A stretch of DNA of 64,000 bases from Nitrospirota bacterium (GTDB lineage Bacteria; Nitrospirota; Nitrospiria; Nitrospirales; UBA8639). The position numbers and the translations under genes are program-made. The notes under the pieces were generated by a model. The model worked only from the letters and a program-made list of their open reading frames with translations, had not been told where the DNA came from and ran no database searches. The DNA lies in assembly GCA_003695915.1 (NCBI GenBank), contig RFGF01000015.1, positions 1-64,000 on the forward strand. The letters run 5' to 3'. Shown in pieces: positions 9,826 through 20,527 of the stretch (position 1 is its first letter; every line of letters starts with the position of its first letter).

Positions 9826-10769
9826 CTGATCATCGGCCGCTTGTCCCGCTCCCCAAACCAGGTGGCGCATACTCGACGAGGGTCTCCTTCTCATCTTTGC
9901 GGCGCGTTCTTGTGCACAGCCTAAGTTGGGCATTGCTTATCGGGCTCGCGGCACTGCTCCAGGAAGGATGCCGAAAAGCTCCGATCACGGCTCGCAATCA
10001 ATTGATTTATATCTCCGAAGAAAAAGAAATGGAGCTCGGGATCTCGGCGTTTCGGGAAATCCTCAAACAGGCTCGACTCAGCACCAATCCGCACCTGACC
10101 GAGCTGGTCAATCGTGTCGGCCACCGCATCGCGAAGGTCGCCAATAAACCGGAATATCATTGGGAATTCGTCGTGATCGAGGACGATGATACGGTCAATG
10201 CGTTCGCATTGCCGGGCGGCAAGGTGGCGATCTACACGGGAATCCTTCAGTACACGCAAACGGAAGCCGGCCTCGCCACGGTTATGGCCCATGAAATCGC
10301 CCATGCCCTTCAACGGCATGGCGCCGAACGCTACAGCCGAGGCATTCTCGAGCAGATCGGACAACTGGGGATGTTGGCCGGAGCCGCAGCGGGCGGCATC
10401 AACCCGCAAGCCGCAGTCGGTGCCATGAGCGCCTATGGCGTCGGGGTGGCGCTCCCGAATTCACGGGCGCAGGAATCCGAAGCGGACTTCATCGGATTGC
10501 AGCTCATGGCCAAGGCAGGGTACGATCCTCGAGAAGCGATCGCGTTTTGGGAACGAATGAGCGGATGCCCGCGCAAAATGATCGGAAAGTTCTGCTTTCG
10601 TTCCAACGCGGCCATCCCTGAATTTCTGTCCACACATCCTTCCGACGTCACACGGATCAATCAACTCGAAGCTTGGATTCCACGCGTCTTGCCATTGTAC
10701 GAATCGCAAAAAGCTCGGAACGAGCGTGAGCATCGACCGCAATCTCGTTTGTCGACTTCGGCTTCGTAA
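9822..10769 (+). CDS. M48-family zinc metalloprotease, periplasmic
   Basis: A 315-aa M48 peptidase of the Oma1/LoiP/BepA-like group that handles envelope protein quality control. The HEIAH zinc motif is at residues 157-161 and the third ligand is the glutamate in ESEAD. A hydrophobic segment (about 35-47) leads to a possible lipobox cysteine at residue 50 (LQEGC), so it is exported and possibly lipidated. The start at 9822 overlaps the sppA stop as ATGA; a GTG at 9813 would add three residues. carB begins 9 bases after its stop. Confidence 0.87.
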   Translation: MTDHRPLVPLPKPGGAYSTRVSFSSLRRVLVHSLSWALLIGLAALLQEGCRKAPITARNQLIYISEEKEMELGISAFREILKQARLSTNPHLTELVNRVGHRIAKVANKPEYHWEFVVIEDDDTVNAFALPGGKVAIYTGILQYTQTEAGLATVMAHEIAHALQRHGAERYSRGILEQIGQLGMLAGAAAGGINPQAAVGAMSAYGVGVALPNSRAQESEADFIGLQLMAKAGYDPREAIAFWERMSGCPRKMIGKFCFRSNAAIPEFLSTHPSDVTRINQLEAWIPRVLPLYESQKARNEREHRPQSRLSTSAS

Positions 10770-10778
10770 GGATCTCGG

Positions 10779-13700
10779 ATGCCCAAACGAACGGATATTC
10801 ATCGGATTCTCTTGATCGGATCGGGACCGATCGTGATCGGTCAGGCTTGCGAGTTCGATTATTCGGGAACCCAAGCCTGCAAAGCGCTCAAAGAAGAAGG
10901 ATTCGAAGTGGTGCTGTTGAACAGCAACCCCGCCACGATCATGACGGATCCGGAAATGGCGGATCGTACCTATGTTGAGCCGATGACGGTGGAAGTGGTC
11001 GAACGAATTTTGGAGCGCGATCGACCGGATGCGCTCCTGCCCACGATGGGCGGGCAGACCGCGTTGAACCTGACGATGGAACTGTCTCGCCGTCAGATCT
11101 TGCAAAAATATGGCGTCCGGGTCATCGGGGCCTCCGAAACGGCGATTCAGAAGGCCGAGGATCGGGAAGCCTTTAAGCAAGCCATGATGCGCATAGGCCT
11201 GACCGTGCCGGCTAGCGGCGCTATCCGATCGCGTGAGGAAGCGCTCCAGCTCCTGGATCTGATCGGGTTTCCGGCTATCGTCCGTCCTTCGTTTACGCTC
11301 GGCGGGGCGGGTGGAAACATCGCCTACAATCGCGAAGAATACGAACGGATCGTGGAGTGGGCCCTGGCTACCAGTCCTGTCGGACAGGCCCTGGTCGAGC
11401 AATCGCTCCTGGGATGGAAGGAATACGAACTCGAGGTGATGCGCGATCTTCGGGACAACGTGGTGATTGTGTGCCCCATCGAAAATTTCGATCCGATGGG
11501 AGTGCATACCGGCGACAGCATCACCGTCGCGCCAGCGATGACCTTGACGGACAAAGAATATCAGCGCATGCGGGATGCGGCGATCGCCATTATTCGGGAA
11601 ATCGGCGTAGACACCGGCGGCTCCAATATTCAGTTTGCCGTCCATCCTGAAACCGGTCAACAAATGGTGATCGAGATGAATCCCCGGGTTTCTCGAAGCT
11701 CTGCGCTGGCTTCAAAGGCTACAGGGTTTCCGATCGCCAAAATTGCTGCCAAATTGGCCGTCGGCTATACGTTGGACGAAATTCCGAATGACATCACCAA
11801 AGTCACGACGGCATCGTTTGAGCCGAGCATTGATTATGTGGTCGTCAAAATCCCGCGCTTTACGTTTGAAAAATTTGCCGGCATCGATCGAACCCTGACC
11901 ACGCACATGAAATCCGTCGGCGAGGCCATGGCGTTGGGGGCCACATTTGTCGAAGCTCTCCACAAAGCCATCCGTTCCTTGGAAATCGACCGATTTGGAT
12001 TATGTTCCTTGCATGGGCTGGATCACCACCGGCCCGGTCAGACGATCGATCCCGGTCTCGTGGAAACGATTCGCCGCCATCTTCAGACGCCCACCGCCGA
12101 TCGTTTGTGGCACATCGCGGATGCCATTCGAGCTGGGTTTTCACTCGACGAGATTTACGCATTGACGCACATTGATCCGTGGTTTTTAGCGCAGATCCAA
12201 ACTGTGGTCGAATATGAACGCTACCTTGTTTCGCTCAGCCAGCCCTCGCATAGAGAACGCGGGAAGGAAGACTTTTCGCTTGACCCAGAGGTTTTGCGAA
12301 AAGCCAAACAATCGGGATTTGCCGATGAGCGTCTCGCACACTTAACGGGGTGTTCCGTTAGCGCCATCAGCACCGCCCGGGCTCGGGCATTCGCTCACGG
12401 CGGCGTGACCTATCGACGAGTGGATACGTGCGCAGCCGAATTCGAAGCGTACACGCCGTATTTGTATTCCACATATGGGATGGAGTGCGAGGCTCGGCCG
12501 ACCGAGCGGAAAAAAGTCATGATTCTCGGAGGAGGCCCGAATCGCATCGGGCAAGGCATCGAATTTGATTATTGCTGTGTGCACGCGGCCATGGCGCTTC
12601 GAGAAGAGGGCGTCGAAAGCATCATGGTCAACTGCAATCCGGAAACAGTGAGTACGGATTACGATATTTCAGACCGCCTGTATTTTGAACCGCTTACCCA
12701 GGAAGATGTCCTGCATATCGTCGAGCGTGAACGACCGTTTGGGGTCGTCGTGCAATTCGGCGGACAAACCCCGTTGAAACTCTGCGTGCCGCTGGCACAA
12801 GCAGGCGTGCCGATCTTGGGAACGACACCGGATGCCATCGATCGTGCCGAAGATCGCAAACGGTTTAGCGCGTTGATTGCGGAACTCGGCTTGCACCAGC
12901 CACGCAATGGAAGTGCAATGTCTCACCATGAGGCCCACGTCACGGCGATCAATGTGGGATATCCCGTGATGGTCCGTCCTTCGTATGTCTTGGGCGGACG
13001 AGCCATGCAGATCCTCTACGATCCCGAATCGCTCGATCGCTATCTGGCTGCGAATCCTATCGATATGGCTCGTTATCCGCTCTTGATCGATCAATATCTC
13101 GATGACGCCATCGAAGTTGATGTCGATGCCATTGCTGATGGTCGCGACGTCGTGGTCGCGGGTATCATGGAGCACGTGGAACGGGCTGGCATCCACTCGG
13201 GAGACTCGGCTTGTTCGTTGCCGCCCTATTCTTTGGACGAACCCATCGTAAAGGAAATTGAAACCCAGACCGTTCAATTAGCTCGATCCCTTCATGTCGT
13301 CGGGTTGATGAATATTCAATTTGCCGTCAAAGGTCAGACCGTCTATGTCCTGGAAGTGAATCCTCGCGCCTCCCGAACGATTCCCTTCGTGAGCAAAACC
13401 ATCGGCATTCCTCTTGCAAAGTTCGCTATGAAAGTCATGCTCGGACGGACGTTGAAAGAACTGGGATTGACGCAAACTCCGCCCGTTCCTCATATTGCGG
13501 TCAAAGAAGCCGTCTTTCCCTTCACCAAGTTGCAAGTAGCCGATGTTGTACTCGGCCCGGAAATGCTTTCGACAGGCGAGGTCATGGGGATCGACCGTGA
13601 GTTCGGATGGGCGTTTGCTAAATCACAACTAGCGGCTGGTAATGCGCTCCCTGACCGTGGGACGGTTTTGCTCAGCGTCAAAGATCGCGATAAGCCCGCC

Positions 13701-14054
13701 GCTGTCGAAGTCGCTCGGCGATTGCGAAGTCTCGGGTTCAGCCTCGTCGCCACTCGAGGAACGGCGGCCTTTCTGCGGGCACACGGAATCGACGTTGACA
13801 GCGTCAAAAAAGTTACAGAAGGACGGCCCCATATCGTTGATCTCATCAAAAACGGCCAATTGCAAGTGGTCGTCAATACCGTTGGGAGCCGGGCATCTCA
13901 GGATGATTCGGGTGCCATTCTCCGGCAGGCCTTGTATCAAGGGGTGCCGTATTTTACGACCATCCAAGCCGCCTGTGCGGCCGTGATGGGGATTGACGCC
14001 ATGACCAAACATCCGTTATCGATCTGTTCGCTCCAAGAGTACAGACGACGATGA
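10779..14054 (+). CDS. carB: Carbamoyl-phosphate synthase large subunit
   Basis: Makes carbamoyl phosphate from bicarbonate, CarA-derived ammonia and two ATP. The length of 1091 aa is normal. Two homologous ATP-grasp halves are visible: the first opens with [20 protein letters not shown], the second near residue 575 with [20 protein letters not shown]. The C-terminal 130 or so residues form the MGS-like allosteric domain where UMP or ornithine normally bind. The order pyrB-pyrC-carA-carB places the whole carbamoyl phosphate to dihydroorotate route under one attenuator. Confidence 0.97.
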   Translation: MPKRTDIHRILLIGSGPIVIGQACEFDYSGTQACKALKEEGFEVVLLNSNPATIMTDPEMADRTYVEPMTVEVVERILERDRPDALLPTMGGQTALNLTMELSRRQILQKYGVRVIGASETAIQKAEDREAFKQAMMRIGLTVPASGAIRSREEALQLLDLIGFPAIVRPSFTLGGAGGNIAYNREEYERIVEWALATSPVGQALVEQSLLGWKEYELEVMRDLRDNVVIVCPIENFDPMGVHTGDSITVAPAMTLTDKEYQRMRDAAIAIIREIGVDTGGSNIQFAVHPETGQQMVIEMNPRVSRSSALASKATGFPIAKIAAKLAVGYTLDEIPNDITKVTTASFEPSIDYVVVKIPRFTFEKFAGIDRTLTTHMKSVGEAMALGATFVEALHKAIRSLEIDRFGLCSLHGLDHHRPGQTIDPGLVETIRRHLQTPTADRLWHIADAIRAGFSLDEIYALTHIDPWFLAQIQTVVEYERYLVSLSQPSHRERGKEDFSLDPEVLRKAKQSGFADERLAHLTGCSVSAISTARARAFAHGGVTYRRVDTCAAEFEAYTPYLYSTYGMECEARPTERKKVMILGGGPNRIGQGIEFDYCCVHAAMALREEGVESIMVNCNPETVSTDYDISDRLYFEPLTQEDVLHIVERERPFGVVVQFGGQTPLKLCVPLAQAGVPILGTTPDAIDRAEDRKRFSALIAELGLHQPRNGSAMSHHEAHVTAINVGYPVMVRPSYVLGGRAMQILYDPESLDRYLAANPIDMARYPLLIDQYLDDAIEVDVDAIADGRDVVVAGIMEHVERAGIHSGDSACSLPPYSLDEPIVKEIETQTVQLARSLHVVGLMNIQFAVKGQTVYVLEVNPRASRTIPFVSKTIGIPLAKFAMKVMLGRTLKELGLTQTPPVPHIAVKEAVFPFTKLQVADVVLGPEMLSTGEVMGIDREFGWAFAKSQLAAGNALPDRGTVLLSVKDRDKPAAVEVARRLRSLGFSLVATRGTAAFLRAHGIDVDSVKKVTEGRPHIVDLIKNGQLQVVVNTVGSRASQDDSGAILRQALYQGVPYFTTIQAACAAVMGIDAMTKHPLSICSLQEYRRR

Positions 14055-14105
14055 AGCGGAAAGGATACCATACGCCTGAGCTGGTTCATCATGAGAGACG
14101 GAGGG

Positions 14106-14585
14106 ATGATGAAAGTTCCGATGACCAAGAAAGGATACGAGGCTCTCAAGGCAGAGCTCGATCGTCTTCGGAAAGAAGAACGGCCGAAAGTCATCCAAGC
14201 GATTGCTGAAGCCCGCGAACATGGAGACTTGCGGGAAAATGCCGAGTATGCAGCGGCCAAAGAACAGCAAGGCTTCCTCGAAGCCCGCATCGCAGAGATC
14301 GAACGAAAGCTCAGTGACGCGCATATCGTGGAAGTCGGCGACAATCATGCAGGCTCGGTGGTTTTTGGCGCGACGGTTCGCTTGATCGACATGTGTTCGC
14401 GAGAAGAAAAACAATATACGCTCGTCGGGCAAGACGAGGCCGATCTCAAAAAAGGCATGATCTCTGTTCAGTCACCGCTAGGTCGGGCGCTGATCGGGCA
14501 TAAAGTTGGCGATATCGTCGAAGTCAATCGGCCGGCCGGCACAATCGAGTACCAAATTCAAGACATCTGGTTTGAGGAAGCCTAA
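14106..14585 (+). CDS. greA: Transcript cleavage factor GreA
   Basis: Rescues backtracked RNA polymerase by stimulating cleavage of the nascent RNA 3' end. The N-terminal coiled coil carries the acidic tip (about residues 37-46, [13 protein letters not shown]), and the C-terminal FKBP-like domain ends with the family signature [11 protein letters not shown]. Starting at ATG 14106 gives 159 aa, the usual size; a second ATG is at 14109 and a GGAGGG lies at 14100-14105. The in-frame ATG at 14091 would lengthen it by five residues. It follows carB by about 50 bases and precedes the SAM hydrolase by 3. Confidence 0.94.
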   Translation: MMKVPMTKKGYEALKAELDRLRKEERPKVIQAIAEAREHGDLRENAEYAAAKEQQGFLEARIAEIERKLSDAHIVEVGDNHAGSVVFGATVRLIDMCSREEKQYTLVGQDEADLKKGMISVQSPLGRALIGHKVGDIVEVNRPAGTIEYQIQDIWFEEA

Positions 14586-14588
14586 CCG

Positions 14589-15389
14589 ATGCCGTCTGCG
14601 ATTTCCGTCATCACCTTGCTCACCGATTTCGGCGAGCAAGATTACTTTGTCCCCAGCATGAAGGGGGTCATGTATGGGATCAATCCACAGTTGCGAATCG
14701 TCGATCTCACTCACCAGGTTCCTCCGCATGATATTCGATATGCCGCCTATGTCCTGCACGCCTGTTATCGCTACTTTCCCGACGGGACTGTGCATGTGGT
14801 GGTGGTCGATCCCGGTGTCGGAAGCGATCGACGGGCATTATTGGTCTCCACCTCCCGCCATTTTTTCCTAGCCCCGGACAACGGTGTGCTCAGTTGGATT
14901 TTGGACAATGAGACCAATGTGGAGGTGCGAGCCATTGAAAACAAGCAGTATCGCCTTGATTCTCCAGGAACGACATTCGATGGGCGCGATGTGTTTGCCC
15001 CCGCTGCAGCATGGCTCACGAAAGGGCGAGTGCCCGGGTCGTATGGACGCCTCATCCGAGACTATGTCACACTTTCTCGGCAAGAAGCGAAAATCATAGG
15101 AGACACGTTGGTGGGGGAGATCGTCTATATCGATCATTTCGGCAACCTCATTTCGAATATTACCACCGATGATCTCGAGCGGTTTCGCTCCGTCGTCAAG
15201 CGCGACCCCAAATTGATCACGCTCGGCGCCGTTGCGATTGAGGGGGTGAAATCGCACTATGCCCAAGGAGCGACCGGCATCCCTGAAGCGCTTATCAACA
15301 GCAATGGCCAGCTCGAGGTTTTCATCAAACAAGGGCGTGCCGTCGATCGATGCGGGGTCGGGATCGGGGGAAAAATCGAAATCCGATAA
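14589..15389 (+). CDS. SAM hydroxide adenosyltransferase (SAM hydrolase, DUF62 family)
   Basis: A 266-aa member of the duf-62/fluorinase-like family, which splits S-adenosylmethionine with hydroxide into adenosine and methionine. The family marks are present: LLTDFGEQDYF at the N-terminus, the DPGVGSDRR segment near residue 75, the APDNGVL motif, and TFDGRDVFAPAAA near residue 136. The physiological purpose of this reaction is poorly known. It starts 3 bases after greA, so it ends the pyr-greA transcript, and it is convergent with bioA, another SAM-using gene, 20 bases away. Confidence 0.88.
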   Translation: MPSAISVITLLTDFGEQDYFVPSMKGVMYGINPQLRIVDLTHQVPPHDIRYAAYVLHACYRYFPDGTVHVVVVDPGVGSDRRALLVSTSRHFFLAPDNGVLSWILDNETNVEVRAIENKQYRLDSPGTTFDGRDVFAPAAAWLTKGRVPGSYGRLIRDYVTLSRQEAKIIGDTLVGEIVYIDHFGNLISNITTDDLERFRSVVKRDPKLITLGAVAIEGVKSHYAQGATGIPEALINSNGQLEVFIKQGRAVDRCGVGIGGKIEIR

Positions 15390-15409
15390 TCGCTCTTCTG
15401 GATGGTGTG

Positions 15410-16798
15410 TTACCGCGAAGGCGCTGATAACTGTGCGGACACTGCTCGGAGTGCCTGTTCGAGGATGGCAATCATCGTCTTGAGATGCGCAACCGTCACG
15501 CAAAGTGGCGGCATGAGCACGAGCACATTGCCGATCGGTCGAATTAACAAGCCTCGTTTCTGCGCTTCGAGCGCGACGCGGTGCCCAATTCGCTCGGTAA
15601 GTGCAAATGGGGTTTTGTCCGCCCGATTGTGAACTAATTCAATCCCGACCATCATCCCGCATTGGCGAATATCTCCTACCAGCGGTTCGTTAGCCAAGCC
15701 AGCGAGTCGACGACGGAGGAATTGGATTTTCGGTTGCAGTTTGACCAGCGTGCGTTCCCGACGAAAGACGTCCAAATTGGCGAGCGCGACGGCGCAACCA
15801 AGAGGATTGGCCGTGTAGCTGTGTCCATGAAAAAACGTTTTCCATTCGCTGTAGTCACCAAGAAAGGCTTGGTAAATGGCGTCGGTGGTCAGAGTCGCTG
15901 CCAAGGGTAGATAGCCGCCGGTCAGGCCTTTAGCTATGGCCATGATGTCCGGTGTGACCCCCTCGTGCTCGCAGGCAAACATCCGACCGGTCCGCCCGAA
16001 TCCTGTGGCCACTTCGTCAGCGATGAGAAGGACGTGGTATTGCGAACAGAGCGATCGAATACGGGAGACGTAGCCCGGAGGAGCGGGAAGAATCCCGGCC
16101 ACGGCCTGAACCATGGGTTCGAGAATGACCCCTGCAATATCGCGGTGGTGTCGATCGAGCAATCGCGCTAGGGGCTCTGTACACGCAAGTCCACAGTCTG
16201 GAAATGTGCGACCGAGGGGGCAACGATAACAATACGGAGGGTCGACCCGATAGGAAGGGAACAGGAGCCGGTGAAAAGGCTTCTGAAACAAATCGATATC
16301 GCTGACGCTCATCGCGCCCACCGTATCGCCATGATAGGCCAGTCCTAAATGGATAAACTTCTGCTTGCGCGGCTGGGACGGCGTGCATTGACGCCAATAT
16401 TGGACGGCCATCTTCAATGCCACCTCCATGGCCGTCGAGCCATTGTCGGAATAAAAGACGCGGGTCAGTCCTTGTGGTGCGAGTCGCACCAATGCTCGAG
16501 CGAGTTTAACCGCCGGTGGATGGGTCAGGCCTAAAAACGTGCTGTGTGCGATTTTTCGAAGTTGTTCGCGAAGGGCTCGATCCAAGACCGGGTGACGATG
16601 GCCATGGATGTTCACCCAAATCGACGACGATCCGTCCAAATAGCGTTTGCCGGTCGTATCGTAGAGAAATGGGCCACGGCCTCGTTCGATGATCAACGGC
16701 TCTTCTTGCTCCCATTCTTGCATTTGCGTGAACGGATGCCATACGTAGCGATGGTCCCACCGGGTGAGTTGTCGCGTGAGCCAAATTGGTTTCTTCAT
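15410..16798 (-). CDS. bioA: Adenosylmethionine-8-amino-7-oxononanoate aminotransferase
   Basis: Transfers the amino group of SAM to KAPA to make DAPA in biotin synthesis, using PLP. The 462-aa protein carries the class III aminotransferase fold: WHPFTQM substrate contact near residue 20, the GSTAMEVALKMA segment, DEVATGFGRTG, and the PLP lysine in AIAKGLTGGYLPLAA. The ATG at 16798 has an AGGGG at the right distance; the longer frame to 16852 would add 18 residues unlike the family. It stands alone, with no other bio genes nearby, and is divergent from lepA. Confidence 0.94.
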   Translation of the reverse strand: MKKPIWLTRQLTRWDHRYVWHPFTQMQEWEQEEPLIIERGRGPFLYDTTGKRYLDGSSSIWVNIHGHRHPVLDRALREQLRKIAHSTFLGLTHPPAVKLARALVRLAPQGLTRVFYSDNGSTAMEVALKMAVQYWRQCTPSQPRKQKFIHLGLAYHGDTVGAMSVSDIDLFQKPFHRLLFPSYRVDPPYCYRCPLGRTFPDCGLACTEPLARLLDRHHRDIAGVILEPMVQAVAGILPAPPGYVSRIRSLCSQYHVLLIADEVATGFGRTGRMFACEHEGVTPDIMAIAKGLTGGYLPLAATLTTDAIYQAFLGDYSEWKTFFHGHSYTANPLGCAVALANLDVFRRERTLVKLQPKIQFLRRRLAGLANEPLVGDIRQCGMMVGIELVHNRADKTPFALTERIGHRVALEAQKRGLLIRPIGNVLVLMPPLCVTVAHLKTMIAILEQALRAVSAQLSAPSR

Positions 16799-16842
16799 CG
16801 AATATCCCCTATAAGGAAAGGCTGCACGAGCCCTAAGGGTTT

Positions 16843-16871
16843 TTGACAACATCCAGGAGGGCGACTACAAT
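16843..16871 (+). promoter_or_regulatory. Near-consensus sigma70 promoter of lepA
   Basis: A perfect -35 box TTGACA (16843-16848) and TACAAT (16866-16871) are exactly 17 bases apart. The start of transcription should fall near 16878-16881, only 6-9 bases before the lepA ATG at 16887, which would make the mRNA almost leaderless. Confidence 0.7.
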
Positions 16872-16886
16872 CATGCCTTGAGAATA

Positions 16887-18701
16887 ATGAAGCATACCAT
16901 TCCCCAATCTCACATCCGCAATTTCTGTATTATCGCCCACATCGATCATGGAAAATCCACACTCGCGGACCGTTTCTTGGAGCTAACGGGCGCGATAACC
17001 CAGCGCGAATTCCGGGAGCAGTTCCTGGACGCGATGGACTTGGAGCGAGAGCGCGGCATCACGATCAAGGCCCATGCGGTGTCCACACGGTATCAAGCGT
17101 TGGATGGATCGGTCTATCTTCTCAATTTGATCGATACACCGGGGCACGTCGATTTTTCGTACGAAGTGTCACGGAGTCTCGCAGCTTGTGAAGGTGCGCT
17201 GCTCCTGGTGGATGCCACCCAAGGTGTCGAGGCCCAAACGATCGCCAATGCCTACCTCGCCATTGCCAATAATTTAACCATCATTCCCGTGATCAACAAA
17301 GTCGATTTGCCGAGTGCGGATGTCGAGGGGGTGAAACAGCAGATTCGGGATGTCGTGGGACTCGATGTCGAACACACCTATTTGGTGAGCGCCAAGGAAG
17401 GGTGGGGAGTCCGCGAGGTCTTGGAAGCCGTGGTGCGGGACATCCCACCGCCGTCCGGCGATGAACGCAAGCCGTTGAAGGCGTTGATTGTGGATTCCTG
17501 GTTCGATCCGTATCAAGGGGCGGTCGTGCTGTTGCGCGTGTTTGACGGTCGAATTACGCCGGGCATGAAAATTCAGATGATGTCCAATCGACGGATCTTC
17601 GAAGTGACCGAACTAGGGATCTTTACGCCCAAGAAATGCAAAGTGCCTCATTTGGGTACCGGCGAAGTGGGGTATATGTGTGCAGGCATGAAGGATCTGG
17701 CTGATACCAAGATCGGGGATACGATTACCGACGCTAGTCATCCCACCGACGAGCCATTGCCGGGGTATCGCGAGGTGAAGCCAGTGGTGTTTTGCGGGCT
17801 ATACACGACGGATAATGCGAAATTCGAGGATTTACGGGAATCCCTGGAAAAACTCCGGTTAAACGATTCGTCGTTCGTCTTCGAGCCTGAAACGTCGCTG
17901 GCACTCGGATTCGGGTTTCGGTGCGGATTTTTAGGTCTTCTCCATATGGAAATCATTCGTGAGCGACTGGAACGCGAGTACGGCCTCGATCTCATCAGCA
18001 CCGCTCCCACGGTGGTGTATCGTGTTCATACGACTCGGGGAGAAGTCATCGATATCGATAACCCTTCCAAGATGCCGGATCTGGCCCTCATCGAGTACAT
18101 GGAGGAACCCTTTATCCTGGCCACGATTATTGCCCCGGATCGTTACGTTGGGAATATCTTGCAACTGTGCCAGGAACGGCGTGGCATTCAAAAAAGTTTG
18201 CAATATCTCGATCCCACTCGGGTCATGCTCACGTATGAACTGCCTCTCAATGAAATCGTGTTGGACTTTTACGATCGATTGAAATCGCGATCACAAGGGT
18301 ATGCCTCGTTGGATTACGAGTTCATTGGGTATCGGCGGTCGGACCTCGTCAAATTGGATTTGTTGCTCAACGGCGAAACGGTCGACGCCCTGTCGATCAT
18401 CACGCATCGCGACAAAGCGCAGCAACGGGGTCGGCAACTGGTCGAAAAGATGAAAGAATTGATTCCGCGACAAATGTTCGAGGTGGCCATTCAAGCGGCC
18501 ATCGGCAAGCGCGTGATCGCGCGGGAAACGGTGGGTGCGCTCAAAAAGAATGTGACGGCGAAGTGTTATGGCGGCGATATCACGCGAAAACGCAAGCTGT
18601 GGGAAAAGCAGAAGGAAGGCAAAAAACGCATGAAACAAGTTGGACGAGTCGAGGTCCCTCAAGAGGCATTTTTGGCGCTGTTGAAAACGAACGATTCCTG
18701 A
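16887..18701 (+). CDS. lepA: Elongation factor 4 (LepA), ribosome back-translocase GTPase
   Basis: A translational GTPase that acts on stalled ribosomes or during initiation and assembly. At 604 aa it has normal length, with G1 [10 protein letters not shown]2 in [11 protein letters not shown]3 DTPGHVDF and G4 NKVD, then the EF-G-like domains and the LepA-specific C-terminal domain ([20 protein letters not shown]). The ATG at 16887 matches the family N-terminus; a TTG at 16878 is also in frame. No Shine-Dalgarno is visible, consistent with the very short leader implied by the promoter at 16843-16871. lepB follows after two bases. Confidence 0.97.
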   Translation: MKHTIPQSHIRNFCIIAHIDHGKSTLADRFLELTGAITQREFREQFLDAMDLERERGITIKAHAVSTRYQALDGSVYLLNLIDTPGHVDFSYEVSRSLAACEGALLLVDATQGVEAQTIANAYLAIANNLTIIPVINKVDLPSADVEGVKQQIRDVVGLDVEHTYLVSAKEGWGVREVLEAVVRDIPPPSGDERKPLKALIVDSWFDPYQGAVVLLRVFDGRITPGMKIQMMSNRRIFEVTELGIFTPKKCKVPHLGTGEVGYMCAGMKDLADTKIGDTITDASHPTDEPLPGYREVKPVVFCGLYTTDNAKFEDLRESLEKLRLNDSSFVFEPETSLALGFGFRCGFLGLLHMEIIRERLEREYGLDLISTAPTVVYRVHTTRGEVIDIDNPSKMPDLALIEYMEEPFILATIIAPDRYVGNILQLCQERRGIQKSLQYLDPTRVMLTYELPLNEIVLDFYDRLKSRSQGYASLDYEFIGYRRSDLVKLDLLLNGETVDALSIITHRDKAQQRGRQLVEKMKELIPRQMFEVAIQAAIGKRVIARETVGALKKNVTAKCYGGDITRKRKLWEKQKEGKKRMKQVGRVEVPQEAFLALLKTNDS

Positions 18702-18703
18702 TC

Positions 18704-19471
18704 ATGCCACCGCAAGACGAACACAAGCTTTCCCAAGGCGATCCCCCGTCGTCCGAGACCGTCTCGGACCCTCATGCGCCGGGTGCTTCTACCGAGCAGG
18801 ATGCTGTTGCGTCACAAAAATCGGTCTTGCGCGAATATGCCGAAGCCATTGTCATCGCCGTCGTTTTAGCCCTGGTCATTCGAGTTTTCGTCGTCCAGGC
18901 GTTCAAAATCCCTTCCGGGTCCATGATTCCCACTTTGTTGATCGGCGATCACATCCTCGTCAGCAAACTCGCGTATGGCCTTCAGTGGCCCGAGGACTGT
19001 CAATTTGAACTAGGCTTTCCACCTGTCACGTGTTACTCCTCGTCCATGCTGATCGACTTCGGAACGCCACAGCGGGGCGACATCATCGTCTTTCGCTATC
19101 CCGAAGACGAAAAAAAAGATTTTATCAAACGGATCATCGGGCTGCCTGGCGAAACGATCACGATTCGGAACAAGGTGGTTTTCATCAACGGTCGGCGTCT
19201 CAATGACGATGCCTATACTCAACACATCGATCCCACCATCCTGGATGGGATGATTAGTCCGCGCGATAATTTCGGGCCCGTGACGGTTCCACAGGAATCT
19301 TACTTTGTGATGGGTGATAACCGAGATCAAAGTCTCGACAGTCGGTTTTGGGGATTTGTCAAATTCAACAAAATCAAGGGCAAAGCGTTTCTGATCTATT
19401 GGTCATGGAGCGGCCAAGGCCCGTGGACCGAATGGGTCCGATGGGAGCGCATTGGTAAAATCATTCGGTGA
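18704..19471 (+). CDS. lepB: Signal peptidase I
   Basis: Cleaves signal peptides from exported proteins at the outer face of the inner membrane. The ATG at 18704, two bases after lepA, gives 255 aa. After a polar cytoplasmic head of about 45 residues comes one transmembrane helix (about 48-66), then catalytic Ser73 (PSGSM) and Lys142 (KRIIGLPGE). The GDNRDQSLDSR motif lies near residue 205. Linkage with lepA is an old and widespread arrangement. The open frame reaches back into lepA, but that part has no family similarity. Confidence 0.95.
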   Translation: MPPQDEHKLSQGDPPSSETVSDPHAPGASTEQDAVASQKSVLREYAEAIVIAVVLALVIRVFVVQAFKIPSGSMIPTLLIGDHILVSKLAYGLQWPEDCQFELGFPPVTCYSSSMLIDFGTPQRGDIIVFRYPEDEKKDFIKRIIGLPGETITIRNKVVFINGRRLNDDAYTQHIDPTILDGMISPRDNFGPVTVPQESYFVMGDNRDQSLDSRFWGFVKFNKIKGKAFLIYWSWSGQGPWTEWVRWERIGKIIR

Positions 19472-19543
19472 GTCCGTGAGGTGCGTCGGCGATGACACCG
19501 ACGATCGATCGATGATTCAGGATGCTCAAGCCCTGTTATCGTC

Positions 19544-20527
19544 ATGCACGTGAGAAAACTGGCACGCTATCTCGATCGGTTTTCACGAACACGCGTGCTG
19601 GTCATCGGCGATCTCATTCTCGATCAGTATATCTGGGGAACAGTCGATCGCGTCTCCCCTGAAGCCCCGGTTCCTGTTGTTCAGGTCGAATCCGAATCGC
19701 TTCGTTTAGGGGGAGCCGCCAACGTCTATCGCAATGTGGTCGCCTTGGGAGGCCAGGCCGATGTCTGCGGGGTGGTCGGACGCGATGAAGCTGGAGAGGC
19801 GCTTTTGCGGGAATTGGGTCTTCCTCGACGCGGTGGCAACGGCATCGTGGTGGATGCAAGTCGCCCCACAACGCGGAAAACACGGATCGTCGCACATAAT
19901 CAGCAAATTGTGCGGTTCGACGTCGAACAGCGCACACCCGTGCCGACGCATCTGGAGCGGAAAATATTGCGATACGTGGCCTCTCGTCTGCCTGATCTCT
20001 CATGCGTGATCGTTTCGGATTATGCGAAGGGGACGATCACCCCATCTTTGATGCATCAGCTTCGCTTGATGGCTTCCATGCGAAATCTGCCGCTCGTCAT
20101 CGATCCTAAAGTCGACCATCTAACCTATTATCACGGCGCAACTCTGATTACGCCGAACACCGCCGAGGCGACGCAGGCAGCCATTCGGCTCGGGATCGAG
20201 CAGCCATCGATCGAACAACTCGGCCATGCCTTGCGTCAAAAGCTCGATTGTCAGGCCGTGTTGATTACCCGAGGAGAGCACGGGATGAGTCTCTACGACA
20301 CATCCGGGGCCACCTGGCATATTCCCGCTGTTGCCAGACAGGTGTATGATGTGACAGGCGCCGGGGACACGGTCGTGGGAACCATGGCTTTGGCCTTGAG
20401 CGCAGGGGCCAGCCTTCGGGAGGCTGCGTTGTTGGCCAACCAAGCCGCCAGTGTGGTCGTCGGCATGATCGGGACCGCATATGTCACCCAAGCTCAGCTC
20501 AAGGATGCGTTGCGCGATGCTGTTTAA
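19544..20527 (+). CDS. rfaE1: D-glycero-beta-D-manno-heptose-7-phosphate kinase (RfaE1/HldA type)
   Basis: A PfkB-family sugar kinase that phosphorylates heptose 7-phosphate at C1 on the way to ADP-heptose for the LPS inner core. The 327-aa protein shows the N-terminal DLILDQYIWG, the GGAANVYRNVVALGG signature, and the C-terminal GAGDTVVGTMAL anion hole with its catalytic aspartate. It contains the kinase domain only; the nucleotidyltransferase half of HldE is absent here. It overlaps kdsB by 11 bases, tying heptose and Kdo supply together. Other PfkB substrates cannot be excluded by sequence alone. Confidence 0.88.
   Translation: MHVRKLARYLDRFSRTRVLVIGDLILDQYIWGTVDRVSPEAPVPVVQVESESLRLGGAANVYRNVVALGGQADVCGVVGRDEAGEALLRELGLPRRGGNGIVVDASRPTTRKTRIVAHNQQIVRFDVEQRTPVPTHLERKILRYVASRLPDLSCVIVSDYAKGTITPSLMHQLRLMASMRNLPLVIDPKVDHLTYYHGATLITPNTAEATQAAIRLGIEQPSIEQLGHALRQKLDCQAVLITRGEHGMSLYDTSGATWHIPAVARQVYDVTGAGDTVVGTMALALSAGASLREAALLANQAASVVVGMIGTAYVTQAQLKDALRDAV

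Noticed and set aside
19484-19503. Hairpin after lepB (CGTCGG/CCGACG)
   Set aside because: The 6-bp stem with an 8-base loop has no T tract; too weak to call a terminator.
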